DNA of 56,880 nt from a virus, in IMG/VR virus record IMGVR_UViG_3300032285_002671, positions 1 through 56,880 of that record. The stretch is one strand, 5' to 3'. Of this stretch, positions 30,222 to 38,345 are shown in pieces. How positions within the stretch are numbered: position 1 is the stretch's first letter; each line of letters begins with the position of its first letter. The notes beneath the pieces were generated by a model, which saw only the letters and a program-made list of their open reading frames with translations, ran no database searches and was not told where the DNA came from. The translations under genes were made by a program, and so were the position numbers.

Positions 30222-30303
30222 TAGTCAGGACAGGTACTGCCCCTGTGTTAGTATTCATTATATTCCTAACTCCCCCACTCGTGGGAACGCTTGTTACCTG
30301 ATT
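30222..30303 (-). tRNA. Degenerate tRNA-like RNA E
   Basis: The 3' half ACCTGTCCTGACT matches the other array members and the 5' end AATCAGG pairs with it except for one A-C mismatch. The T loop is GGCAGTA instead of TTCGAAT, and no normal D arm is seen; instead CCCAC/GTGGG and GTTAG/CTAAC hairpins occur. Probably a decayed or repurposed tRNA gene. Confidence 0.45.
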
Positions 30304-30317
30304 ATTTGAGGATGAGA

Positions 30318-30530
30318 AGTCCTCCGTGTTGTATAGTTACAATAGTATCGCTTATGTACCATACGGTAGCTCTATCTGCCTCAATTCCTTTCTCAATGGA
30401 ACAACACTTGCAACTTTTGAATACCCCCAGAGTTGCCAACTGTGCTAACCTACGCTTTAGCTGATTACTTTGAGCATTGTCAAGAGGCTTATCAGGTCTT
30501 CGTTCCATACTCGTGCACAAGTAGAGGACT
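30318..30530 (-). ncRNA. Candidate structured RNA at the head of the tRNA locus
   Basis: GAGGACT (30524-30530) and AGTCCTC (30318-30324) can form a 7-bp closing stem around about 200 bases, and GCAACT/AGTTGC pairs inside. Composition is GC-richer than coding DNA here. A 72-residue frame lies on the same strand but its codon use is unlike phage genes. It is the first element after the promoter at 30577. Confidence 0.5.
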
Positions 30531-30576
30531 AATATTTTTTATAATTAACATCTTTTTATTTATTAATTTTATAATA

Positions 30577-30608
30577 TAAATATAAGATGAATATTTTATA
30601 AAGCCAAA
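30577..30608 (-). promoter_or_regulatory. Promoter of the tRNA / structured-RNA locus
   Basis: TTTG (30608-30605), 20 bases, TATATTTA (30584-30577) on the minus strand. No other module is seen until 28839, so the RNA array appears to be one transcript of about 1.7 kb. Confidence 0.78.
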
Positions 30609-30612
30609 TCTA

Positions 30613-30879
30613 TTATTTTTTAGATAAATAAGTTAAAGTACTTATATCCTCTTGAGTTAATGACCTCTTATTACCCCATATTGTAGTAAGAATATCTAAT
30701 AATTCTGTTTCATTATGTGTTTGAGGATTTCCATTAAATAATTCAAACTCTTTAACTTCAATAGGTACATAACCTTCATCGTATAATTCATCAACTAATT
30801 CTTGTTTATCACTTGATGACAACCCCCAAAGTACATCATCTATGTCTACATCTACTGATACTGATACTGATCCTCTCAT
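30613..30879 (-). CDS. Small acidic protein of unknown function
   Basis: An 88-residue protein: a strand-rich acidic start (MRGSVSVSVDVDIDDVLWGL) and a helical remainder (SSSDKQELVDELYDEGYVPI). No family recognised. It follows the gene at 30882 with a two-base gap. Confidence 0.75.
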   Translation of the reverse strand: MRGSVSVSVDVDIDDVLWGLSSSDKQELVDELYDEGYVPIEVKEFELFNGNPQTHNETELLDILTTIWGNKRSLTQEDISTLTYLSKK

Positions 30880-30881
30880 AT

Positions 30882-31394
30882 TTAAAATTTAATTAAGTTT
30901 CCACATTTAATTTCTTTAATACCATCTATTTTTATAGTTCTAACTACAACATCATAATCTAGACCTTGATTGGTATTTTTACTTGGTTTTGATTTGAATT
31001 TATTAATTGTATCAATTTGTTCTGATGTAGCCTCAATACCGTCAATTAAATATTTTTCTACTTTAGCATCATTACAAGCGAAAAGTAAATATTTACAATT
31101 AGTATCTGACTTTTTAGCTACAATTGAACCATTAAAACCATCATTTACTTTTACAAACCAATTTTCTTTAGATTGGAAATTTGCTTCTTTTCCTTCTCTA
31201 GTTCTAGCATTATTAACCATGTTTTGGTAATTAGCATTTAATAATACTCTATAATTAACTATTTTAGTTACAATACAATCCTTAAGTGGATTATTTGTTT
31301 TGAGTAGTTTTTGTTCTACTTCAGCTAATACTCTAGCTGCTTTAGCTCTACCTCCATCGTTAATTAATTTGGTAATAACTTCTAATTTATCCAT
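30882..31394 (-). CDS. Protein of unknown function
   Basis: A 170-residue alpha/beta protein: GRAKAARVLAEVEQKLLKTN helix, then a basic middle (GKEANFQSKENWFVKVNDGF) and beta C-terminus. First gene of a two-gene unit behind its own promoter. Confidence 0.76.
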   Translation of the reverse strand: MDKLEVITKLINDGGRAKAARVLAEVEQKLLKTNNPLKDCIVTKIVNYRVLLNANYQNMVNNARTREGKEANFQSKENWFVKVNDGFNGSIVAKKSDTNCKYLLFACNDAKVEKYLIDGIEATSEQIDTINKFKSKPSKNTNQGLDYDVVVRTIKIDGIKEIKCGNLIKF

Positions 31395-31421
31395 AACCTT
31401 TTATTTATTAATTTTATAATA

Positions 31422-31453
31422 TAAATATAAGATGAATTTTTTAATTCTCCAAA
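31422..31453 (-). promoter_or_regulatory. Bacteroidota-type promoter module
   Basis: TTTG (31453-31450), 20 bases, TATATTTA (31429-31422) on the minus strand, upstream of the gene at 30882. The HNH gene ends within it (I-D-L-E-N stop). AGAT/ATCT arms. Confidence 0.78.
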
Positions 31454-32157
31454 TCTATTATTTTATTTTCTAAACTTAGAATTGCATATTTCCATTTAAA
31501 ACCACCTGCTGTTTTTTGTTTTCCTAAACAACAAGCACGAATATCTCCTTTTATTTTTTTATTTATTTCTTTAATAGAAACCCATTCTTGAATAAATTCA
31601 TCTTGTAAATTATATTGAAGGACAGGTTTGGTAGATTTAACCCAAGATTTTCTATTTTTAATACTTATTTTAAGATTTTCTATATGTTGAGAGCTAAATA
31701 TTTTACCTTTTTTAGTTCTACTCATTTTTTCTTTAACTTCTTCTGAGAATTTAGTACCTTTATTTCTACTAATACCCTTGTTTGACTGGCTTATTTTTTG
31801 TCTTAATTCAGGAGTCATAAAATTTTTAGGTTTGGATTTATTTTTAATTTTTAATACCCAATCTATTTTAATTTTTTCATATGTTCTATTTGATATTATA
31901 TATCGGTTGTTTTTATTTTTTTGTTTTCCAATAGACATCAAAAATAAAGCATACCATAACTTTTCATTATTAGGATAAATTTCTGTTAATAATCGGTGAC
32001 ATAGAAAATGCTCTCTTGCTGTTAATTCTACTAAATTTATTTTATCATTATTACCTCCCATACAACGAGGAATAATATGATGTTTTTCTTTATATCCTTC
32101 TAATTGACGTGATTTAGCTCTTTCTATAATTTGATTATAAATTTTTTGATAGTTCAT
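31441..32157 (-). CDS. HNH homing endonuclease with NUMOD domain (copy 1)
   Basis: A 238-residue protein. The HNH core is EKHHIIPRCMGGNNDKINLV (about 24-43) followed by TAREHFLCHRLL. A middle segment RQKISQSNKGISRNKG is NUMOD3-like and the C-terminus KPVLQYNLQDEFIQEWVSIK then RACCLGKQKTAGGFKWKY is NUMOD1. Homologous to the HNH gene at 33528. It would nick or cut DNA at a target gene and spread by copying itself. It sits next to DNA ligase, a common site for such elements. Confidence 0.92.
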   Translation of the reverse strand: MNYQKIYNQIIERAKSRQLEGYKEKHHIIPRCMGGNNDKINLVELTAREHFLCHRLLTEIYPNNEKLWYALFLMSIGKQKNKNNRYIISNRTYEKIKIDWVLKIKNKSKPKNFMTPELRQKISQSNKGISRNKGTKFSEEVKEKMSRTKKGKIFSSQHIENLKISIKNRKSWVKSTKPVLQYNLQDEFIQEWVSIKEINKKIKGDIRACCLGKQKTAGGFKWKYAILSLENKIIDLEN

Positions 32158-32231
32158 AATTTATTATTTCTAATAAATATATGATTTCCTATAAAATCTA
32201 ACCTATATTAAATATTTGCAATTTAGATTAG

Positions 32232-33329
32232 TTATTCAATGGAATTTCTATCTATTAATATAACTTTAGGAAAACGAGGTACCGGTATTTCTGTGGTTGT
32301 TAAACCAAAATATCGTACTGTTGCTTCAAGTCCAATAAGACTTTCTTTTTTTAACCATAATTCTTCTAAATATGAATGTTCTCCATTTACTGCTGATTCA
32401 AAATTATCAAATACTAATTTACCTACTTTTCCTGATAATTTTCCTACTCCTTCTTTAACATCTCGAATTATAAACTCAGCATCATCAAAAACTTTATTTT
32501 TTAATAAAAAATTTGAGCGTTTATTTTCATATTTCCCATCTAATATTCTTATTATTTGTCCTTCAAATCCTTCAGATATGTATTTATCATGATAAATTTG
32601 AATTTCATTTTCATTATATATTAAATCTATATTTGATATAACACATGTATCAGGAAATTCTTTATTATCATACATTTCTTTTAAAGAATTATATCTAGAT
32701 TGAAATATTTCATTACTAGACGCTATATCATATATAAAATATTTAATGTATTCTTTAGACTCAACTAAATCCTGAGGTTCAGGTTTTAATTTACGGACAC
32801 AACTTATAATTTTATTAAAATCAAACTCTTTATCCGTGTAAAGTTCTCCATCTAAAATAATATCAGGATGTTTTTCAAAAAACGATTCAAGTGATTTTAA
32901 TATATGAGGAGCAGATAGAAGTTCTTTACCGTTTCTACTAAACATACCTCCTGAATGTATGATACATCTAACACCATCATATTTTTTCTGAGATGCTACT
33001 GGGTATTTTATTTTATCTTTATAATCTTCCCATTTTTTAGCTAACATTGGTTTGAAATAAATTGGTGTATCAATTTCACTAATACTTTCAAACGAACCTG
33101 TTTCCATTCGTTTACGATGCATAGCTGTTGCTTCGGCTAATGCTTGTTGTTCTGCTGTAGTAGCGTTTTTCTTACCTACATTTTTTGCTTCGCAACACGT
33201 CCATTCAGATACTACTTTAAGACCATCAGTGTAACCTGATATTGTTCTGAAGCATGCTCCTTCAATTTCAATTTCCCATTGAAGTATTTTTTTATTAACA
33301 CTTCGTTTATATAATGTTTTTAATTTCAT
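32232..33329 (-). CDS. ATP-dependent DNA ligase
   Basis: A 365-residue protein. The nucleotidyl-lysine motif I is KYDGVR (116-121, K116 takes AMP); motif III/IIIa appears as DGELYTDKEFDF, motif IV as EGFEGQIIRI, motif V as LLKNKVFDDAEFIIRD. The N-terminal 80 residues (LQWEIEIEGACFRTISGYTD; KNVGKKNATTAEQQALAEA) look like a WGR-type domain seen in some phage ligases. It seals nicks in replication and repair, as gp30 does in T4. It is followed by a homing endonuclease. Confidence 0.92.
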   Translation of the reverse strand: MKLKTLYKRSVNKKILQWEIEIEGACFRTISGYTDGLKVVSEWTCCEAKNVGKKNATTAEQQALAEATAMHRKRMETGSFESISEIDTPIYFKPMLAKKWEDYKDKIKYPVASQKKYDGVRCIIHSGGMFSRNGKELLSAPHILKSLESFFEKHPDIILDGELYTDKEFDFNKIISCVRKLKPEPQDLVESKEYIKYFIYDIASSNEIFQSRYNSLKEMYDNKEFPDTCVISNIDLIYNENEIQIYHDKYISEGFEGQIIRILDGKYENKRSNFLLKNKVFDDAEFIIRDVKEGVGKLSGKVGKLVFDNFESAVNGEHSYLEELWLKKESLIGLEATVRYFGLTTTEIPVPRFPKVILIDRNSIE

Positions 33330-33349
33330 AACCTTTTAATTTTATAATA

Positions 33350-33381
33350 TAAAAATAAGGAGAATATTTTATGGAGCCAAA
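33350..33381 (-). promoter_or_regulatory. Bacteroidota-type promoter module
   Basis: TTTG (33381-33378), 20 bases, TATTTTTA (33357-33350) on the minus strand, 20 bases upstream of the DNA ligase start. Confidence 0.78.
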
Positions 33382-33384
33382 TCT

Positions 33385-33477
33385 TTATAATAAAGAAGCA
33401 TTTGTAAGGATAGATGCTAAAGTTATAATTAGTACAATTAAAACTGTTGAAATGATAATGATGTCTTTTTTATTCAT
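33385..33477 (-). CDS. 30-residue single-span membrane peptide
   Basis: MNKKDIIIISTVLIVLIITL followed by ASILTNASLL; ATG at 33477-33475, TAA at 33387-33385. One transmembrane helix with a positive N-terminus. A promoter module with the exact 20-base spacing lies just upstream (33500-33531), so this short ORF is very likely expressed. Role unknown; a small membrane-acting inhibitor is possible. Confidence 0.72.
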   Translation of the reverse strand: MNKKDIIIISTVLIVLIITLASILTNASLL

Positions 33478-33499
33478 AATATATTAGTTAATTATTGTT

Positions 33500-33531
33500 T
33501 AAATATAAGAAAGATTATTTTGATAACCTAA
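33500..33531 (-). promoter_or_regulatory. Bacteroidota-type promoter module (TTAG)
   Basis: TTAG (33531-33528), 20 bases, TATATTTA (33507-33500) on the minus strand, upstream of the 30-residue membrane peptide gene. Confidence 0.7.
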
Positions 33532-34313
33532 CTAATTTTATATCTCCAAATAAAATTACCTGCTGTTTTGCTAACTCCTCTAGCACAATTTTCAATAGAA
33601 CTTCTACTAATGTTGGTATTTATAGAAGCTTCATAAATACTATCCCATTCTTTTAATGAAATAAAATCAGAATTATATTGAATAACTTTTTTATATTTGA
33701 TATTTCGACTCCCTGGTGGAAATTTTTTTCCTTTATTATGGTTAGTATATCCTAATTTTCTACCTGATTTATTATATGTTACTTTATTTATTATTTTATT
33801 TGAATCTATATATTTCCAGTTAAACCCACCAGATGATTTTGTTTCTTCTCTAGCGCAACTTTCAATACCGCCCTTATTTATTTGTAAATATTTACTTGCT
33901 TCTGTAGGTGAATTAAAAGTTTTAATATATTCTCCTTGTAAAGTATATTGTTCTATTTGTTTTCTATTATCAAATCTTTCTTTACTTTGTATAGAATGTA
34001 TTTTATTCTTGAAATTTTCATATATTCTAGAACTAGTAGCATGTCGTTTTTGATTTCCTAATCCATTAATCATACACCACATAGCATAATACATTTTATT
34101 TTCTTGAGGTGTTCCTTTATATATTTCAACTAATAATCTATGACATATATAATGTTCTTTAGGTGTCAATAATACTAAATTATGTTTATTGTTTGAACCT
34201 CCTAAACTTTTAGGAATAATATGATGTTTTTCAAATAGTATTCCTTTATTCTTTTTTCTATTTAATTTTTGAGTATTACTTATAATACTGTTGTAAATTT
34301 TTTGATAATCCAT
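33528..34313 (-). CDS. HNH homing endonuclease with NUMOD domains (copy 2)
   Basis: A 261-residue protein related to the one at 31441. HNH core FEKHHIIPKSLGGSNNKHNL (about 27-46) and TPKEHYICHRLL. Two NUMOD1-like repeats follow: KQIEQYTLQGEYIKTF...GFNWKY and KVIQYNSDFISLKEWDSIYE...GNFIWRYKIS. Inserted between the receiver-domain gene and the membrane peptide, so both ligase-side genes are flanked by endonucleases. The upstream leader lacks the usual promoter module, as expected of a recent insertion. Confidence 0.92.
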   Translation of the reverse strand: MDYQKIYNSIISNTQKLNRKKNKGILFEKHHIIPKSLGGSNNKHNLVLLTPKEHYICHRLLVEIYKGTPQENKMYYAMWCMINGLGNQKRHATSSRIYENFKNKIHSIQSKERFDNRKQIEQYTLQGEYIKTFNSPTEASKYLQINKGGIESCAREETKSSGGFNWKYIDSNKIINKVTYNKSGRKLGYTNHNKGKKFPPGSRNIKYKKVIQYNSDFISLKEWDSIYEASINTNISRSSIENCARGVSKTAGNFIWRYKIS

Positions 34314-34394
34314 AATATTTTATTTACTATAAATACCATAAATTATCAAAATATTTATATTCTTAACCCATAATATTAAATATTCCTATTAAGT

Positions 34395-34814
34395 TTAGTT
34401 AGTTATAATAAAAGGTACAACCCAACGAGCACAGTTTTGTGGTAAACGATGAATGTGTCTGTAGTTATTAATCCATGCCATCATATTAGCACTTCCAACA
34501 GCGTTAGCTGAATGAACCATTACAAGACAAACCGGTGCTCCATTTAACCATTGTTCAACTAACCATTTAGTACAATCCATTCCTGTTTTTTCAGTTATGT
34601 TATTATAATCTAATGTGTAATTATGGTATACATTTGTGTGCCATTCTTGCATAGCTGAATCACCTAAATCGTGGTCTAATGAGATTAACTCAATATTTTC
34701 TAAGCCAATTTCAGTTATTTTATTTACGAACTCATCATAATTACGAACTACAATCCAATCACCTGCTTCTGGTTTTGGTGTTCTTAAATCATCTAAATAT
34801 ATTTTTTGTTTCAT
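34395..34814 (-). CDS. cREC-type receiver domain, cyclic-phosphate-processing family
   Basis: A 139-residue protein with IYLDDLRTPKPEAGDWIVVR (5-24), then NYDEFVNKI and LISLDHDLGDSAM (43-55). The paired acidic DD and D-H-D residues and overall order match the cREC_REC receiver-like family, which is found with RNA-repair and RNA-processing genes and is proposed to act on 2',3'-cyclic phosphates. Fits the RNA ligase, phosphoesterase and kinase genes transcribed just before it. Confidence in the family is good, in the reaction moderate. Confidence 0.8.
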   Translation of the reverse strand: MKQKIYLDDLRTPKPEAGDWIVVRNYDEFVNKITEIGLENIELISLDHDLGDSAMQEWHTNVYHNYTLDYNNITEKTGMDCTKWLVEQWLNGAPVCLVMVHSANAVGSANMMAWINNYRHIHRLPQNCARWVVPFIITN

Positions 34815-34815
34815 A

Positions 34816-35211
34816 TTATTTTCTTTTATCTGTTACTACAACCCAAGTTTTATAATTATCTAAATATACAATATCCGCTTTAAATCTTGATGTATAAAAA
34901 AATCCATCTGAGTATTTTACATAATCGTTTGACCTTAAAGCATCTTCTAATATTTTATATGTTGCTCCTTCTATAGTATAAACATAACGAACACAATTAT
35001 TATAATCATCAAAATAATAGATACGCATTTGATTATGTGTTGTTGCTGTTAAGCATTTAGTTCCATTATCTGTTCTATCTATATTAATAGAATATCCTTT
35101 TAGATTCATTTCATCTCTAATATCATAAAATGAGAATCCAAGAAAATTTTGAGCGTTTGATTTCGTTACCATCGTCCCGATGATAAGGAGTAGAAATATT
35201 AGTTTTTTCAT
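34816..35211 (-). CDS. Secreted protein of unknown function
   Basis: A 131-residue protein with signal peptide MKKLIFLLLIIGTMVTKSNA (cleavage likely after Ala-20) and a mature domain of beta strands (YSINIDRTDNGTKCL; MRIYYFDDYNNCVRYVYTIE). It resembles small periplasmic proteins of Bacteroidota. It is adjacent to a second exported protein at 35217, giving a pair. Confidence 0.75.
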   Translation of the reverse strand: MKKLIFLLLIIGTMVTKSNAQNFLGFSFYDIRDEMNLKGYSINIDRTDNGTKCLTATTHNQMRIYYFDDYNNCVRYVYTIEGATYKILEDALRSNDYVKYSDGFFYTSRFKADIVYLDNYKTWVVVTDKRK

Positions 35212-35216
35212 TGTTT

Positions 35217-35603
35217 TTATTTTACGTCTTCTACTTCAATAGATTGAATTAATGCTTTATTATCCCAAGCTAAATGTAAGTAAATATATCTTATAACATT
35301 ATCATTTTTATCAACTTGTGAACATGTGATCATTCGTCCATAATTATTTTCAGATACAAATCTAATGTGTAAATCCTTATCAAAGTATCTTTCTAATTTA
35401 TGTTGAGCATCTCGTTTATGTAATGCTGATTCCTTAATATGGTTTCCTATAATAACAAAATGTACATATGATTCCATGTGGTGTTCTAAATGAAATCTGG
35501 ATAATGCACTTACATATGGCTTTACATCAACATACGAATACTCTTTATCTTGTCCTAATGACAAAAAAGGTAATAATAAAAATAGTAATATAATTTTTTT
35601 CAT
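35217..35603 (-). CDS. Secreted protein of unknown function
   Basis: A 128-residue protein with signal peptide MKKIILLFLLLPFLSLG (signal peptidase I or II not decidable; the next residue is Q). Mature part EYSYVDVKPYVSALSRFHLE then MITCSQVDKNDNVIRYIYLH, a mixed alpha/beta domain. Pairs with the exported protein at 34816. Possible superinfection-exclusion or envelope function. Confidence 0.75.
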   Translation of the reverse strand: MKKIILLFLLLPFLSLGQDKEYSYVDVKPYVSALSRFHLEHHMESYVHFVIIGNHIKESALHKRDAQHKLERYFDKDLHIRFVSENNYGRMITCSQVDKNDNVIRYIYLHLAWDNKALIQSIEVEDVK

Positions 35604-35606
35604 AAT

Positions 35607-36314
35607 TTAAAAACTTGAACTTCCTTTTTTATTTCCACCACTACCATCTATTTTTTCTTCATGATGATCTTCAGGTAATGTTAATTTAGCAATTGGTTGC
35701 TTACTCATTATATTGATAATTTCAGTTATTGAATATGGTTGTATTTTATTTCCATCTACACCCACATCCATTGCCTTACCTTTAGATAATTTCTTATCTG
35801 AAGGTAAGTGGACGTGTCCATGTAAATGGATAACACCATCATTCATATTATGCCAACTAGCAATTGGATAATGCATTAATACAAAATCAAAATCTCCTTT
35901 ATATATTGGTGTACCCGGATTAATTGATACTGATAATCTTAAATACTCATTTACTGAACTAAATAAGCGTTGTATATTATCTCTATTACGTTCAATATGA
36001 TGATCGTGGTTACCTAATATTAGGTGAATGTTTTTACAATATATTCTATTTCTAAACTCTTCAATATTTTCAAACCCACCAAATGACCAATCACCCAAAT
36101 GAAATAATATATCATCCTCACCAACTATACTATTAATAGATTCAACAATATAATCATTCATATGATCTAGAGATTTAAAATCTCTTGTATTATATGTTGG
36201 AATATCACCATTAGCATCTCTCCACTTAGTTGTACTACGACATATATTACTATGTCCATAGTGTGTATCTGAAGTAAAATATACTCTTTGATTTGGTGTT
36301 ATTTTAATTTTCAT
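35607..36314 (-). CDS. Calcineurin-like metallophosphoesterase (copy 1)
   Basis: A 235-residue enzyme with the full motif set: SDTHYGHSNI (15-24), GDWSFGG (72-78), LGNHDHH (98-104), LMHYPIASW (149-157) and LHGHVH (163-168). Two metal ions activate water to cut phosphoester bonds. Placed upstream of cREC and downstream of the RNA ligase gene, so a 2',3'-phosphate or RNA-end processing role is likely. The C-terminal Lys/Gly/Ser tail is flexible. Confidence 0.92.
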   Translation of the reverse strand: MKIKITPNQRVYFTSDTHYGHSNICRSTTKWRDANGDIPTYNTRDFKSLDHMNDYIVESINSIVGEDDILFHLGDWSFGGFENIEEFRNRIYCKNIHLILGNHDHHIERNRDNIQRLFSSVNEYLRLSVSINPGTPIYKGDFDFVLMHYPIASWHNMNDGVIHLHGHVHLPSDKKLSKGKAMDVGVDGNKIQPYSITEIINIMSKQPIAKLTLPEDHHEEKIDGSGGNKKGSSSF

Positions 36315-36318
36315 AATA

Positions 36319-36350
36319 TAAAGATAAAATAAAATTTTTAAATAGCCAAA
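36319..36350 (-). promoter_or_regulatory. Bacteroidota-type promoter module
   Basis: TTTG (36350-36347), 20 bases, TATCTTTA (36326-36319) on the minus strand. It overlaps the start of the phosphoesterase gene very closely (4 bases), giving a nearly leaderless transcript for 35607-36314. Confidence 0.78.
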
Positions 36351-36356
36351 TCTATT

Positions 36357-37499
36357 TTAATGACTATCTCCTACGTCATGTTTTTCTCCATAAATTAAAT
36401 AATCTGGATTGATTACTTTAGCTACCAAATGACGATTACCACATACACTTTTAATAACAACACCTTCGTGTGGTACTTTAGTTCCTGGAATACCATCATA
36501 TAAAAATTTAGTTTGCAATTCTTGATACCAAGGTCCAACATATAATTCTTCTACGTGAGGTAAATTAAATACATTTGCAATTACGTGTTTAGTACGAATT
36601 GTATTTTGATACACTCCATCCTCAACAAAGTCAAATCCTGTAAATTGAATATCTTTTAATCCATAATCATAATTCTTTTGAATACCAGGACCATAAATCT
36701 CTCCATATAATATTACTCCATTGCCTATTACTTTTGGTCCGTGTAATTTAACATATGTCCATAACTTATCTTTAATATCATACTTATCAGCAATAGTTCT
36801 CCAAACATCTGTATCATAGAATCCTTGTGAATCGGAACCCTTCTCTACGTTGTGTGAACCATAAACGTATTCATATTCAATCCACTCATCAGCCAACCTG
36901 AAGAACTTCTTTACTTTATCCCAAAATGATAATCCTCTTTTCTTAACAATACCATAACGAGCATTAGTACCATGAATCTTACGGGTGATTTGAACAACAT
37001 CCAACCCACTAATAAACATTCCAGTAACGTTTTTAATGTTAGGGAATTTGTAATACACTCCAAAGTTTGGATTCTGATGATACTTAATCTTACGTCCTGA
37101 TGCTAATTGTACTTGTACAGCTGGTGGTTCGTATTTGAAAATATTCATTACTTCCATCATATCCTTACCTTCTGTGTAAGTATTTATATTACCTTTAGGT
37201 ATATATTTTAAAGGTATAATCAAACACTCAGAATATACTCCTCTTAACTTAACGGTACGTACACGTTGACCTTTACGTAAGTAATTAGTTACATTCATTG
37301 AATCAGATAATTCTTGAGGAATGACAGCATCTGTAGTTGCTACTACAACCAAACCGCCCTCAGAGTATTGTCCTTTTTGTATGATACAATTCCATCCTCC
37401 GATAACTGCTTGTTCGATGTTATCAGCTCCTGGGATTGCTTTAATTTCATTAATTTTTGCTACGTAGCAAACACTATTAGCGTTCTCGAGTTTATTCAT
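36357..37499 (-). CDS. RNA ligase, Rnl5 (DRB0094)-like
   Basis: A 380-residue protein. The first 100 residues form an OB-like domain (YVAKINEIKAIPGADNIEQA; GLVVVATTDAVIP), followed by the nucleotidyltransferase: motif I KIHGTNAR (174-181, K174 takes AMP), motif III region ILYGEIYG and motif IV HEGVVIKSV. An OB domain ahead of the catalytic domain is the layout of Deinococcus Rnl5-type ligases, which join nicked RNA ends. Together with the kinase and phosphoesterase genes it can form an RNA-repair pathway. Start after TAAGTT leader. Confidence 0.85.
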   Translation of the reverse strand: MNKLENANSVCYVAKINEIKAIPGADNIEQAVIGGWNCIIQKGQYSEGGLVVVATTDAVIPQELSDSMNVTNYLRKGQRVRTVKLRGVYSECLIIPLKYIPKGNINTYTEGKDMMEVMNIFKYEPPAVQVQLASGRKIKYHQNPNFGVYYKFPNIKNVTGMFISGLDVVQITRKIHGTNARYGIVKKRGLSFWDKVKKFFRLADEWIEYEYVYGSHNVEKGSDSQGFYDTDVWRTIADKYDIKDKLWTYVKLHGPKVIGNGVILYGEIYGPGIQKNYDYGLKDIQFTGFDFVEDGVYQNTIRTKHVIANVFNLPHVEELYVGPWYQELQTKFLYDGIPGTKVPHEGVVIKSVCGNRHLVAKVINPDYLIYGEKHDVGDSH

Positions 37500-37510
37500 A
37501 ACTTATATTT

Positions 37511-38269
37511 TTAATATTGAACTACTTCTGTGATATAATCTGTATTTTTATGTGCTGCAAACAAGGCATACTTTCCGTTTTGGTGAAATGTACAATAATA
37601 CGCACACACACCTTTGGTACTAAACTTATTAACATCATTAATACAATGAGGAGTTTTGTAAAATACAACATCGACTGGTTTTGTTAAATCCATATTATGT
37701 GTTCCACAACAATGTTCGCCCGTACTTTCAATCATTACTTGACTACCCGTCTTAATTCTATCCCATTCAATAGGCTTAACTTGCTTGCCGAATATCTTTT
37801 CTAAGACTGGCTTTTGTTCTGGTGTTGCAGCGTTAAACATTTCGTTGATTTCTTCTTGTGAAAAATGAACTGTTTGGTCTAGATTTATTCTTGATAAATA
37901 GTCATTCCTAATTATAGCTTTCCATTTAATACAAGCAATCTTGTGAATTTCTAATAGCTCTTGAGCTGTGATAACTGTTTTCATTTTATTTTCTGTTTTA
38001 GTTTTAACTTCAATACCACAATACTTTAAGAATGTATCTTTATCCCATTCATCAAAATATTCTCTGTTATGGTCGTTGTTGATAGGACCACTTGCATAAT
38101 TTGTTACCATACCTAACGTTCCAAATCGATTATTCACTAATACACAGTCACCATCAAACGGTGATATACTACTCACGGTAAGTAAATTATCAATTAAGAT
38201 TGATTTAATGTCATTAAATTGTGCTTTATTGCAACGCATTGCAATAGGTTTCATTTTACTTTCATTCAT
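37511..38269 (-). CDS. Protein of unknown function near the RNA ligase
   Basis: A 252-residue protein with two parts: an N-terminal alpha/beta region (FDGDCVLVNNRFGTLGMVTN) and a C-terminal Cys/His-rich one (STGEHCCGTHNMD; GVCAYYCTFHQNGKYALFAA). The CCGTH and CAYYC could bind zinc. The residues between 90 and 150 are helical. No family recognised. Directly upstream of the RNA ligase. Confidence 0.75.
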   Translation of the reverse strand: MNESKMKPIAMRCNKAQFNDIKSILIDNLLTVSSISPFDGDCVLVNNRFGTLGMVTNYASGPINNDHNREYFDEWDKDTFLKYCGIEVKTKTENKMKTVITAQELLEIHKIACIKWKAIIRNDYLSRINLDQTVHFSQEEINEMFNAATPEQKPVLEKIFGKQVKPIEWDRIKTGSQVMIESTGEHCCGTHNMDLTKPVDVVFYKTPHCINDVNKFSTKGVCAYYCTFHQNGKYALFAAHKNTDYITEVVQY

Positions 38270-38297
38270 ATATTTTATTTTTATTAATTTTATAATA

Positions 38298-38329
38298 TAA
38301 AAATATAATGAATTTTATAGGTAGCCAAA
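38298..38329 (-). promoter_or_regulatory. Bacteroidota-type promoter module
   Basis: TTTG (38329-38326), 20 bases, TATTTTTA (38305-38298) on the minus strand, upstream of the gene at 37511, also driving the RNA ligase. Confidence 0.76.
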
Positions 38330-38345
38330 TCCTTCTTAAAAAAAT

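Noticed and set aside
30302-30520. Minus-strand frame of 72 residues in the tRNA locus as a protein gene
   Set aside because: Codon use is GC-rich unlike neighbours, and the block is bracketed by complementary 7-base ends, favouring a structured RNA. Not excluded; noted as candidate RNA instead.
32239-34053. Plus-strand frames opposite ligase and HNH gene
   Set aside because: They overlap firmly assigned enzymes with clear motifs; composition is typical of antisense shadows.
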